A DNA stretch of 15,932 nt from CAYZJD01 sp964483455 (GTDB taxonomy: Bacteria; Acidobacteriota; Terriglobia; Bryobacterales; Bryobacteraceae): positions 1-15,932 of the forward strand of contig CAZACK010000114.1 in the NCBI GenBank assembly GCA_964483455.1. Direction: 5' to 3'. This document shows, in pieces, positions 1 through 8,800 of the stretch (position 1 is its first letter; each line of letters begins with the position of its first letter). The notes below the pieces were generated by a model that saw nothing but the letters and a program-made list of their open reading frames with translations, searched no databases and was not told the origin of the DNA. Position numbers and translations under genes: made by a program.

Positions 1-414
1 GCGGCTACAAGGCACACGCGCGCCTAATTTTGCTGCCGGGCCACCCGAGCTTGCAGCCATCCCAATAGACCGGAGAGAGGCCGTCTTCCCAGCCGTCTCC
101 AAGAAGAGAACAGCACGCCCGGCGCATTCATCTACAAAAAGGACGGCAGTTTCCGTTCACAGCAGCCATCAGCGCAGCGGTGCGGCAAACTCCCTCCTGG
201 ACAGGGATTCAATGAGATCCTGATTACTTACTTGACCGTCATCAGCGAGCCGGATACCGAAGCGGACCTGGGCGGCAGGCTGGAACTGGAGACGGTGAGC
301 GGTATCACGGATTGGATAAGGCACCTTTTGCCTTCTTCACTGGACAAGCGTTTGAGACCGGCGGATCCTCGCCCCGGCCGTCTCCCGGTGAAAGTTCGGG
401 TTGCCTGCGGTGCC
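1..414. other. Left-end region without an assignable gene
   Basis: I recognise no gene here. A plus-strand frame stays open from about 25 to 441, but it has no ATG, no convincing Shine-Dalgarno sequence and no recognisable family. Its end overlaps the 3' end of the minus-strand hydrolase gene. A second plus frame is open from the window edge to about 224 and also resembles nothing I know. The stretch is visibly less GC-biased than the neighbouring genes. It contains one small perfect hairpin at 318-334 (AAGGCA, 5-nt loop, TGCCTT), about 80 bases past the stop of the hydrolase operon. That hairpin could be a weak terminator but has no T-tract on the minus strand. A decayed gene remnant is possible but not shown. 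Confidence 0.4.
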
Positions 415-2898
415 CTACTCCCCCGGCGGCACAAGCGGTAAATCGAGCCACGCCAGCCCGATATCGCGCTTCATGTTATCCGTGAGCTGTGCTGTCGCGT
501 CGTAGAACAGGGCCAGCCGGTTGCCTACCTTCACCACAGACGGCATGCCGATGTTCCTCGCGCTCCAGCGGCAGTTGCGTTCGTCGAGCACGATCGCTTT
601 CCGGCTCGGATCCCACTTATTGATGTCCTTGCTCCAGTACACCCAGATGCTTTCCGTATACTCGCCGATCTCATCGATGCCGACGTGGTTGGTGAACAGA
701 AACCAGCTTTTGTTGGCAGGCTCGAAGTACAGGGCCGAATTCTCGATCTGTTCGTCCGGAGGAAGGGCGGGCACGGCGTCGACACGCCAGACGCCGTCCA
801 GGTCTCTGGTTCGGGCGATCGACAGCGTCCGCTTGAGCGGGCGGCCGGCGGCAGCGCTGAAGAACATCAGATACTCGTTCCCGTGCTTGACGACCTGGCC
901 CGGGCTGGCCGTGTCAGCGTAGTAAGTATCAGCCACGGTCAGAAACGGACGCACTTTCTGCTTGGTCCACGGCCCGGCCGGCGACGGGGCGGTGGCTTTC
1001 ATTGTGAAGTAGGGGACAGCGGGAATGCGGTCGGGCGGGGGCGTGGTGGTCCGGCAGCCGACATAGAACATGTGCCATTTCTTGCCATCAAAAATCGTCC
1101 AGGGCGATGAGGCGGTGCCGGCGTCATCTTCGCCCTCCGCGCCGAAGTCGAGGATCGGGCCTTTCAAGTCCCACCGGCGCAGGTCCTTGCTCGTGGCCAG
1201 GCAGGCCAGCCAGCCCCGCGGTCCCGCGCCGTCGTAGTGCAGATAGTAAGTTCCGCCGTGCTCGAAGGCGATTGCCTCGCGCATGCCGAGATAGTCGCAG
1301 CGATTCGGGCCCTGCCCGTGGCGGAGGATCGGCCCGTCGTCCTTCGCTTCCAGGCGAAGCGTCGCCGCGGGCCGCCCGTCGCGATAGCGAGCGGCGGGTG
1401 GTTCCGAAACGCGTACGGCTCGAATCGCGATGTCATGCCGGAACGGAAGCAGTTCGAGGATCGCCGTCCGGTCGCCCTCGACGGCGACCGCGGGTGAATA
1501 CTCCCCGGTGGTAGGCGAATACAGGCTGACCGCAAACCGGCCCGCCGGCAGCGCGAGCGAGACGGGGCCGCGCAAAGGCTCACCGGCGCCGGGCTGGCCT
1601 CGTTCCCGCGCGTCCGCCAGGTAGGCGATGTAGTCCTTGCCCTCCACCGCGAGACCGGCGGAGACCACGTGCCGGGGCTTGGCCGCGATCCATTCAGCCG
1701 GCCGCGAACGCACGAAGTCGAAGCTGTGGATGAAGCTCGACAGGTGCTTGAACCACGTCCGGATGCCGGCGGACGACTCGCGGGTTCCGGCCTCGTTCCC
1801 CACCGTGATCGAGAAGTCGATGTAGTCGTAGTGCCCGCCGGTGAGCAGCGTGACCCAGGCGCGCTTGCGGTGAATCGTCCAGCCCATCGGATCGCGGTAG
1901 ATGCTCGCCGTGTTGTCCTCGTCGTGCACCATCGGCTTCGGCTGCGAATACACCGCCTTGCCGAAGTCGAGCATCTCCGCGAGCATCAGCTCACCGGACA
2001 TGAAATTGCCGAGCTGGTAGGAGCGCCCGCCGAAGATCGTGTTGGGCAGCGGGTGGACGTTCACGATGTCGAACAGCGGCGTCCGGAACGTCGCATCGAG
2101 GCCGAACTCGAACTTCGGCGTGTAGCTGAATGCTTCCTGGCCCGCGATGAAGTGGGTGCGGCCCTGCTTCTTCATTTCCTCGCGGACGACCCGCGCAATC
2201 TCGGCCTGCCAGGCGTCCACGTCGGCGGCGCTGGCGTGGCCCTCGAAGCCTCCTCCGGGCTCGTTGCAGATCTCGTAGTAAATGTTGTCGTAGCGGCTGG
2301 TTTCCTGGACGATCTTGCGGGCGTGCGCAAGCTGGCGCTCGACCAGCTCGGGGTCCTTGAGCGAGTTGTAATCCTGCCACTCGACCTTCCCGATGCCCTG
2401 CTTGTTGTTCTTCGCCCGGAGGGGATTCAGCGCCCAGACGCTGTCGGCGTACGTGTTGCTGAACAGCGTCAGCTCGACGACAATCCCTTTCTCGGAAGCG
2501 AGCTTCAGGAACCGGTGCAGCCGCTCGAAATACTCGGGGTTCCACTGGTCGAGGTCGTACACCGGCTCTCCGTCCATCGCGTTGCCCGGGCCGGTGCGCG
2601 GCCAGGGGGCAATGTAATCCGGCGACTCGGGCTTGCAGGGCGAATTGGGATTCCGCGCCGATTGCTGCTCGCGAAACAACAGGAAGGTGCGGGTGAGCGT
2701 CATCTTCTTGTCCGCCGCGTCGCGCAGGTACTTCTCGAAATCGAACGGGCGGTTGATGACGGAGCCGTAGTGCTCGGTGGCGGTCAGCAGCACGAGCGGC
2801 TTTTCGCGGAACAGAAAGTACTTCGGATTCTCGGGGTGAATCCGGACCGGCTGGGCGAATGCGCCCGCCGCCAGCAGGCAGACGAGGAGAGGCCGCAT
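415..2898 (-). CDS. Secreted two-module glycoside hydrolase-like protein (TIM barrel plus five-bladed propeller)
   Basis: Predicted exported carbohydrate-active enzyme of 827 residues. Residues 1-16 (MRPLLVCLLAAGAFAQ) form a signal peptide. Residues 20-390 resemble a GH5/DUF4038-type TIM barrel. The motif YYEICNEP has a candidate acid/base Glu213, and HDED at 325-328 is a possible second acidic site. Residues about 405-500 look like a small beta-sandwich. Residues 515-827 look like a GH43/GH32/GH130-type propeller: five evenly spaced aromatic repeats (near 548, 605, 673, 729 and 792, e.g. GGTYYLHYDG and GNRLALFYDA) match five blades. I chose the ATG at 2898 because it directly precedes the signal peptide and lies two bases after the upstream stop; the longer in-frame start would overlap that gene. 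It is probably translationally coupled to the 2901-4565 gene. Substrate is unknown. The fold calls come from motifs and are not proven, so exact GH families are uncertain. Confidence 0.85.
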   Translation of the reverse strand: MRPLLVCLLAAGAFAQPVRIHPENPKYFLFREKPLVLLTATEHYGSVINRPFDFEKYLRDAADKKMTLTRTFLLFREQQSARNPNSPCKPESPDYIAPWPRTGPGNAMDGEPVYDLDQWNPEYFERLHRFLKLASEKGIVVELTLFSNTYADSVWALNPLRAKNNKQGIGKVEWQDYNSLKDPELVERQLAHARKIVQETSRYDNIYYEICNEPGGGFEGHASAADVDAWQAEIARVVREEMKKQGRTHFIAGQEAFSYTPKFEFGLDATFRTPLFDIVNVHPLPNTIFGGRSYQLGNFMSGELMLAEMLDFGKAVYSQPKPMVHDEDNTASIYRDPMGWTIHRKRAWVTLLTGGHYDYIDFSITVGNEAGTRESSAGIRTWFKHLSSFIHSFDFVRSRPAEWIAAKPRHVVSAGLAVEGKDYIAYLADARERGQPGAGEPLRGPVSLALPAGRFAVSLYSPTTGEYSPAVAVEGDRTAILELLPFRHDIAIRAVRVSEPPAARYRDGRPAATLRLEAKDDGPILRHGQGPNRCDYLGMREAIAFEHGGTYYLHYDGAGPRGWLACLATSKDLRRWDLKGPILDFGAEGEDDAGTASSPWTIFDGKKWHMFYVGCRTTTPPPDRIPAVPYFTMKATAPSPAGPWTKQKVRPFLTVADTYYADTASPGQVVKHGNEYLMFFSAAAGRPLKRTLSIARTRDLDGVWRVDAVPALPPDEQIENSALYFEPANKSWFLFTNHVGIDEIGEYTESIWVYWSKDINKWDPSRKAIVLDERNCRWSARNIGMPSVVKVGNRLALFYDATAQLTDNMKRDIGLAWLDLPLVPPGE

Positions 2899-2900
2899 CG

Positions 2901-4565
2901 TCAAGCCCTTCGTACGAGCGCAAGGACCCAGTCGGCGAAGGTCGGCGTGAGCGGGCATTGCCAGTCGCCGCTCGCGTCTCCGGCGGCGGCGCCGACCTGC
3001 CGTTCACCGCCGTTGGCCGGGTCGAAGAAGGAAGCCTGGTAGGTGACGCCGGGCTCGAGTCCCTTGAGCTTCGGCGGATTCCACGCGGGCGGAATAAACA
3101 CGATGCGCGCCTCGCCCGGGATTCCCGCGGCGTACGGCTGCTGGTAGTTCTCCTTGGACCAGTGCGGCTCGACCCACTCCGGGTGAGGCTCGAACCGCCA
3201 CCACTGAAACTTCGACAGGAACGTTTTGGCGAGCCCAAGATGGCGCGAGCCGGGCAACTGGGCCGCGACGTCCCACGGCGTGTCACCCCAGGAACGGCCG
3301 TGCGGCGACGGGCCATAAGGCTCGTCCGCGCGGTTGAGCTGCCAGATGCCGTTCGCGCCGTAGGTGTGGCCCGCCGCGCCGCTCAGGATCGAGCTCCAGA
3401 ACATGAACCGCTGCACTTCCTGGCGGCTCGCTTCCATGATGCCTTCATAACAGACCTCGCCCACCAGCACCGGCATCTTGGGGGTGAGCGTCAGCGACTC
3501 GGTGACGCGGTTCACGGTGTTGGGGATGCTGGTGCGATCGCCGTGGCCGGTCTGGAGCATGTCGAAGTCGAGCACGGAGGCGTCCTCGACGCTGCTGCGC
3601 GCGGTCTGCGATGGGTGGATGGTGATGACCCGCCGGAACGGATCGGTCTCGCGGACGTAGCGGGCAAGCTCGGTCCAATCGCGCTTCTGCGCCGCGGAGT
3701 CCTCCTTCGGCGTCTTCGACAGGTAGTACGGCATGGTGCCCTCGCCGGCGAGGCACCAGATGACGGGATAGGCGCCCCAGCGCGCGATCAGGTTCCGCCA
3801 GTGCTGTTTCATCCTGGGCACGCCCATGACCGGCAGGAAGTATCCCCAGCAGCCGACGACGCACGGCGCCAGGCCGCGGCTCACCAGGTACTGGATGCGG
3901 ATGTCGGCCATGTCGAAGTAGGCGGGATTGATGCGCGCGTACTCGGGCAGCCACGGATAGCCGGCTTCGTTGGCGCCGCGCGGGTCGAAGGGGGGCATGT
4001 CCGGGTAGAGTCCGGCGATGATCTGAATGACGTTGAAGCCCTTGCTGACGCGGTCGGCGGCGAGACGCTGAAACTCGTCCGGCCATCGCAGGCGCTTGCA
4101 GAGCCCCATCCACCAGGTGTCGCCGAGCCAGAAGAACGGCGTGCCGTCGGCGTGCTCGAAGTACCGCTTGCCGGAGGCGACGCGAACTCCGCCGTGACGG
4201 TAGAGGGGATTGTCGCCGCGATACGGCTCGACTTCGAGCGTGCCGGTGCGCCCGTGCAGATCCTGGTTTGCCGCGTCGGTGCAGACAGTTCGGTACTTGT
4301 AGCGGCCGGGCGATGGGGGTGCGTATCGAAAGCGCCACGTCTGCTCTCCCGCCCAGAACGCAGGCACGCGCTGGTCGGCGCCCCGTGGGTCGGTGAAGAT
4401 GACATCGAGCGAGACGTCGTTGAAGGGATCGGCGTAGCTCTTGCCGGAGGTGTAGGACCATTCGGTCACTTGGCGCTCCACGGCAAAGCGAGCCTGGGCG
4501 CGAGCCGAGCCGCGCCATGCGAGTCCGGCAGCGGCGGCGCTAGCGAAGGTGCGGCGCGTGATCAT
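2901..4565 (-). CDS. Tat-exported DUF5060/DUF4038 apiosidase-like glycoside hydrolase
   Basis: Predicted exported glycosidase of 554 residues. The N-terminus MITRRTFASAAAAGLA carries a twin-arginine signal with likely processing after about residue 23. Residues 28-115 resemble DUF5060, a beta-sandwich with WRFRYAPPSPGRYKY typical of these N-terminal domains. Residues 120-455 resemble the DUF4038 TIM barrel (GH140 apiosidase relatives): FFWLGDTWW at 145-152, WCLAGEG with Glu275 as acid/base candidate, and VLVGEVCYEG with Glu370 as nucleophile candidate. Residues about 475-554 resemble the C-terminal collagen-binding-like beta-sandwich often attached to this family. An AAGGAG Shine-Dalgarno sequence lies 8 nt upstream of the ATG, behind a good promoter. 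It is the first gene of an operon with the 415-2898 hydrolase. Family membership is fairly secure. The substrate is not: GH140 acts on apiose in rhamnogalacturonan II, but most DUF4038 members are uncharacterised. Confidence 0.9.
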   Translation of the reverse strand: MITRRTFASAAAAGLAWRGSARAQARFAVERQVTEWSYTSGKSYADPFNDVSLDVIFTDPRGADQRVPAFWAGEQTWRFRYAPPSPGRYKYRTVCTDAANQDLHGRTGTLEVEPYRGDNPLYRHGGVRVASGKRYFEHADGTPFFWLGDTWWMGLCKRLRWPDEFQRLAADRVSKGFNVIQIIAGLYPDMPPFDPRGANEAGYPWLPEYARINPAYFDMADIRIQYLVSRGLAPCVVGCWGYFLPVMGVPRMKQHWRNLIARWGAYPVIWCLAGEGTMPYYLSKTPKEDSAAQKRDWTELARYVRETDPFRRVITIHPSQTARSSVEDASVLDFDMLQTGHGDRTSIPNTVNRVTESLTLTPKMPVLVGEVCYEGIMEASRQEVQRFMFWSSILSGAAGHTYGANGIWQLNRADEPYGPSPHGRSWGDTPWDVAAQLPGSRHLGLAKTFLSKFQWWRFEPHPEWVEPHWSKENYQQPYAAGIPGEARIVFIPPAWNPPKLKGLEPGVTYQASFFDPANGGERQVGAAAGDASGDWQCPLTPTFADWVLALVRRA

Positions 4566-4596
4566 CTGATGTTCTCCTTGACGATTGGTTCTCCCG

Positions 4597-4626
4597 TTTG
4601 TACTTCCGAATTGGTGGGCCTGTCAA
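4597..4626 (-). promoter_or_regulatory. Sigma-70-type promoter of the hydrolase operon
   Basis: On the minus strand a perfect -35 box TTGACA (4626-4621) is followed by an 18-bp spacer and a -10-like TACAAA (4602-4597; four of six consensus bases). Transcription would start near 4590, leaving a short leader before the ATG at 4565. The AAGGAG ribosome site (4579-4574) lies between them. Position, orientation and the following ribosome site all agree with its driving the two hydrolase genes. It is a motif match only. Confidence 0.55.
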
Positions 4627-5035
4627 GGAATCGAGATGCGGAGACTTACAGGGGAAGGCAAGTGGCAAGGATCAACGATAGGATCCGGCTCACGACAGTT
4701 GTGCAACGAAGGTGGGTGGTCCTGATGAAAGAACAGGCGTCTGCGGCGCCCGCCGATCGAAATCACCGCCCTGAGAGCAGGCGGTGCGAGAGTCTTCATC
4801 CTCGTGGCCGCACCCTGAGAGGCTGCCTGCCAGATGCACCTCTTGGCCTTGTGAAACTTCCTACAACCTGAAACAAGTTGACCGAAGCGGCGCAGTGTAC
4901 GCCGAGGGGCACGGCCACCATCGCTTCAAGCCGGCGAACGGCCATTGTGCTCTTTGCCCTCCCGGTCAGGGACGATGTTCCGCGAACTTTGACCCGATTG
5001 GTGACGCTCCCGGCTCGGTCACCCTCGCCGCGGCC
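4627..5035. other. Intergenic region with two hairpins, no gene seen
   Basis: I find no credible gene here; the open frames lack family resemblance, ribosome sites and normal residue composition. Two perfect inverted repeats stand out. The first (5000-5023, GGTGAC/GTCACC, 12-nt loop) begins 12 bases after the stop of the DUF336 gene. The second (4764-4786, CACCGCC/GGCGGTG, 9-nt loop) lies further downstream. Either could help end minus-strand transcription before the hydrolase operon promoter. Confidence 0.5.
5000..5023 (-). terminator. Possible terminator hairpin after the DUF336 gene
   Basis: A 6-bp perfect stem, GGTGAC with GTCACC and a 12-nt loop, starts 12 bases past the TAA of the DUF336 gene. 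No T-tract follows, so it is not a classical intrinsic terminator. It could stabilise the 3' end or be chance in GC-rich DNA. Confidence 0.25.
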
Positions 5036-5776
5036 TTAGTATCCGACGGCGGGCGCTTCGTCGCCGATGAAGTCGCCGTTGCGATACGTGTTCACGCAGA
5101 GCGGGTGAGTGAATACGCTGGGGCCGTCGGCGCTGGAGTACGTAATATCGTCCGCCAGCATGCCTCCCGGCGGATTCAGGCCGGCGCTGTTGCGGACGCG
5201 CTTGGCGATTTCATGATCGGTGCAGGAAGTATCCCCGCTGACGCCGAGACCGCCGATGATCTTGCCCTCGGCGTTGTACAGGGGCGCGCCGCCGCCGAAG
5301 AAGATCAAGCCGCCGGCGATCCGGTTCTTGAAGCCGCCTTGTCCTTCCGGTGGGGCGAGCGCCGCCGGATCGAACAGGTTCGACTGCCCCAGGCTCCACA
5401 AGGAGTGGCCGGGCTGCGTGAAGGTGTACAGGCGTGCGGTGGACAGAGCCGGCGTATCCAGGCTGAAAGCGTTGGCGGTATACGCCTTGGCCTTCGCGAT
5501 CGCCTGGCTACCGGGCCAGACCTGGTCGGGGTCGTCGGTCGAGGTGGCGTAGGCGCAGACCCCGCCGTCCCGGTTGACGACCGCAGCCCACATTCGGGCG
5601 CCCTCGAAAAGCCCGCCGGCGGTCGGGCCGGCGGCGCCGTTCAGCCATTGCTTCAGTTGTGCCTCCGACGGCAGACGAGTGCAGTTCGCCGCCGTCGCGG
5701 GAGCGACCGCAAAGAACACTCCGCAGTTTCTTGGTATCCCTCGGTTTGCACCGCCGATCCCAGGGTGGTTCTTCAA
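5036..5776 (-). CDS. GlcG/HbpS-like (DUF336) secreted protein
   Basis: About 246 residues, of the GlcG/HbpS (haem-degrading, DUF336) family. HbpS binds haem; most relatives have no proven role. Family features are ARMWAAVVNRDGGVCAYATS (60-79), AIAKAKAYTANAF (92-104), a GGG-A-PLYNAEGKIIGGLGVSG stretch (about 161-181) and TDHEIAKRV (187-194), which match the conserved 'A-V-D-GG ... AKA-TA ... G-iiGg-GVSG ... D-eiA' pattern. The hydrophobic GVFFAVAPATAA (19-30) looks like a signal peptide core. The start is uncertain: no ATG fits. I used the TTG at 5776, which gives a basic N-region; a GTG at 5719 is the main alternative. A longer frame reaching 5971 would overlap the divergent gene and is unlikely. 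It has no obvious Shine-Dalgarno sequence. It is divergent from the CxxCH-bearing gene at 5885. Confidence 0.8.
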   Translation of the reverse strand: MKNHPGIGGANRGIPRNCGVFFAVAPATAANCTRLPSEAQLKQWLNGAAGPTAGGLFEGARMWAAVVNRDGGVCAYATSTDDPDQVWPGSQAIAKAKAYTANAFSLDTPALSTARLYTFTQPGHSLWSLGQSNLFDPAALAPPEGQGGFKNRIAGGLIFFGGGAPLYNAEGKIIGGLGVSGDTSCTDHEIAKRVRNSAGLNPPGGMLADDITYSSADGPSVFTHPLCVNTYRNGDFIGDEAPAVGY

Positions 5777-5840
5777 GCAGTGTAGTGGGAGCGCAGCCTG
5801 AGCGCAAGGAATCGGCCGCCGGGAGCCTGCCAGAACTTCT

Positions 5841-5850
5841 GTGATATAAC
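5841..5850 (+). promoter_or_regulatory. Extended -10-like element upstream of the PSCyt gene
   Basis: The sequence GTGATATAAC contains TATAAC (5845-5850; five of six consensus bases), with TG three bases earlier, resembling an extended -10. No good -35 is seen at the expected distance. Transcription would start near 5857, giving a leader of about 28 bases before the ATG at 5885. It sits between two divergent genes. Confidence 0.35.
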
Positions 5851-5884
5851 TGCGGCAAAGGCAATCGGAAGATCGCCCTTTATC

Positions 5885-8800
5885 ATGCTGGGACGCAGCC
5901 TCCTCATACCACCCGCGATCTGTGTATTCCTCACCGGGGCTGTCGGGACGGCGCGCGCCATCGCCGCCCAAGCGCCGGTTTCAGGCAACCCGGTGGACTT
6001 CAACCGGGAAATCCGGCCAATCCTTTCCGACAAGTGCTTCACCTGCCACGGTCCGGACGAGAAGCAGCGGCAAGCGGGCTTGCGGCTCGACACGCGCGAG
6101 GGTGTTTTCGCCGATCGGGGCGGCTACCAGGTGATCGTGGCCGGCGACGCCGCCCGCAGCCGGCTGTTCCAGCGAATCAGCCACCAGAGGAAGGCGATGA
6201 GGATGCCTCCGCCGGCTTCGGGGCTGGAGCTCTCCGGCCAGCAGATCGAGCTGGTCCGCCGCTGGATCGAGCAGGGCGCGAAGTGGGAAGAGCACTGGGC
6301 GTTTGTAGCGCCGAAGCGGCCGCCGTTGCCGGAGGTGCGCGCCAGGAAATGGCCGCGCAACCCGATCGACTACTTCGTCCTGGCCCGGCTGGAGCGGGAA
6401 GGCCTTCGGCCGTCGCCGGAAGCCGATCGCGCCACGCTGCTGCGGCGGGTTTCCTTCGATCTGACCGGCCTGCCGCCCACGCCGGCGGAGGTGCGCGCAT
6501 TTCTGGCCGACCGCTCGGCGCGGGCCTACGAGAAGCAGGTGGACCGGCTGCTGGCTTCGCCGCGGTATGGCGAGCGGATGGCGATGGACTGGCTCGACGT
6601 CGCCCGCTACGCCGACACGCACGGCTACCACATCGACAGCCACCGCGACATGTGGCCGTGGCGCGACTGGGTCATCGGCGCCTTCAACCGCAACCTGCCG
6701 TTCGACCGGTTCACGATCGAGCAGCTTGCCGGCGACCTGCTGCCCGGGGCCACCACCGAGCAGATTGTGGCCACCGGCTTCAACCGCAATCACATGATCA
6801 ACTACGAGGGCGGGGCGATACCGGAGGAGTACCTGAACGAGTACGTCGCCGACCGCGTGGAGACGACCTCGACGGCCTGGCTCGGGCTGACGATGGGATG
6901 CGCGCGGTGCCACGACCACAAATACGATCCGATCAAGCAGGAGGAGTTTTACCGGCTGTACGCGTTCTTCCACAACGTTCCGGAAGAAGGGCTGGACGGC
7001 CAGAGGGGCAATGCCAGGCCGTATTTGGCGCTTCCCTCCGCCGATCAGCGCCGCCGGCTCAGCGAGATCAACCGGCTGCTCTGCGAGAAGGAGGAGGCGC
7101 TGGCGGAGGCGAAGCTCGAAGCGCTCGCCGAGGAGTGGGCGAGGTCGAGCGCCGGGTTGCCGCCGCCCGGCGCGCGGGCGGGCATCGAGGCGCACTACGA
7201 GTTCGACGGCAACCTGGCGGATTCCTCGGGACACTATCTTCACGGCAAGGCCGTCCGGGGCGAGGTCGTGTATGCCGACGGGCAGATGGGGAAAGCCGCC
7301 GAGTTCAGCGGCGAGACGCACGTCGAGCTGGGCGGCGCGCCCGCCGTCGATACCGATCGCCGGTTTTCGGTGGCGGTGTGGGTGCGGTCGTTTGGGATTC
7401 AGAACGCGGCCGCGGTCCGGATGGCGGAGGATCCGGTGACGCGGCGAGGCTTTGAGATCGCGCTCGAGGACAGCGAGCCGATCGGAGATTTGAAGCGGGG
7501 CTTCCATGTGGCGGTGCGGTTGATCCACCGGTGGCCGGACAGCGCGATCGAGATCAAGACGAGCGAACGGGTGGCGCAGGGGGAGTGGCGGCACCTGGCG
7601 GCGGTGTACGACGGATCGGGAAAGGCCTCGGGGCTGAGGCTCTTTGTGGACGGGAAGCGGCGGCCGGTACAGGTCCGGGCAGACGGGCTGTCGGGTCCGA
7701 TCCGGACGGCGAAGCCGGTGGAGGTCGGCAACAAGGCGCTCGGGGTTGCGTTCAAAGGCCGGCTGGACGACCTGCGGATATACGGCCGGGAGCTGGGCGC
7801 CGAAGAGATTGAAGTCCTCGCCGTGCATGCTCCGATGCGCTGGCTGCTCGCCTACGGGCCGGCCAAACGCACGGAGGCGCAGGCGGATCAGTTGCGGCAG
7901 TACTTCCTTGAGCATGCGGCGCCGGAGCCGTTCCGGAGGCTGCACGCGGAGTGGAAGAGTTTGAGAAACGAGCGGGAGCAGCTCGAGAAGAGCATTCCGA
8001 CGACGATGGTGATGGAGGAGCTGCCGACGCCGCGCACTACGCACGTGCTCGGCCGGGGGGACTATCGCAACTTGCGGGATGAAGTCACGGCCGGCGTTCC
8101 AGCGGTCCTGCCGCCGCTGCCGAAGGGACAGCCGGCGAACCGGCTGGGGCTGGCGCGGTGGCTGGTGGATCCGTCGAACCCGCTGACGGCGCGGGTGGCG
8201 GTGAACCGCTACTGGCAAATGTACTTCGGCAGAGGGATCGTGAAGACGGCGGAGAATTTCGGCTCGCAAAGCGACCCGCCCTCGCACCCCGAGCTGCTGG
8301 ACTGGCTTGCGACGGAGTTCATCCGCAGCGGGTGGGACGTCAAGGCGATGCAGAGGCTGATCGTCACTTCGGCGACGTATCGGCAGAGATCGAAGGTGAC
8401 GCCGGAGCTGCTCGAGAAGGATCCGGAGAACCGGCTGCTGGCGCGGGGCCCGCGGTTGCGGCTGCCGGCGGAGATGATTCGAGATAACGCGCTGGCCGTC
8501 AGCGGGCTGCTGCACGAGGAGATCGGAGGCCCGGGGGTTTTTCCGTATCAGCCGGCCGGCCTTTGGGAGGAGATCGCTTACGGCGATGTGTACACGGCGC
8601 AGACTTACACGCCCAGCAAGGGGAAGGATTTGTACCGGCGGAGCCTGTACACGTTCTGGAAGCGGACGTCGCCGCCGCCGGGGCTGATGACGTTCGACGC
8701 GCCGGACCGGGAGAAGTGCACGGCCCGCCGGCCGTTGACGAACACGCCGTTGCAGGCGCTGGCTCTGCTGAACGATCCGACTTACGTGGAGGCGGCGCGC

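Noticed and set aside
2899..2958. N-terminal extension of the barrel-propeller gene
   Set aside because: The added 20 residues precede a complete signal peptide and would overlap the upstream gene.
2859..4871. A 670-codon open frame antisense to the DUF4038 gene
   Set aside because: It is rich in Arg/Ala/Gly/Val with no domain and no ribosome site. The minus strand carries a clear family protein, so this is a GC-rich mirror frame.
4627..5035. Possible tRNA or small RNA in the longest gap
   Set aside because: No cloverleaf, no CCA-like end and no strong promoter; only two short hairpins.
5981..8515. An 844-codon minus-strand open frame under the PSCyt gene
   Set aside because: Composition is dominated by Arg, Pro, Leu and Gln, as expected of the complement of GC-rich codons; the plus frame carries the conserved domains.
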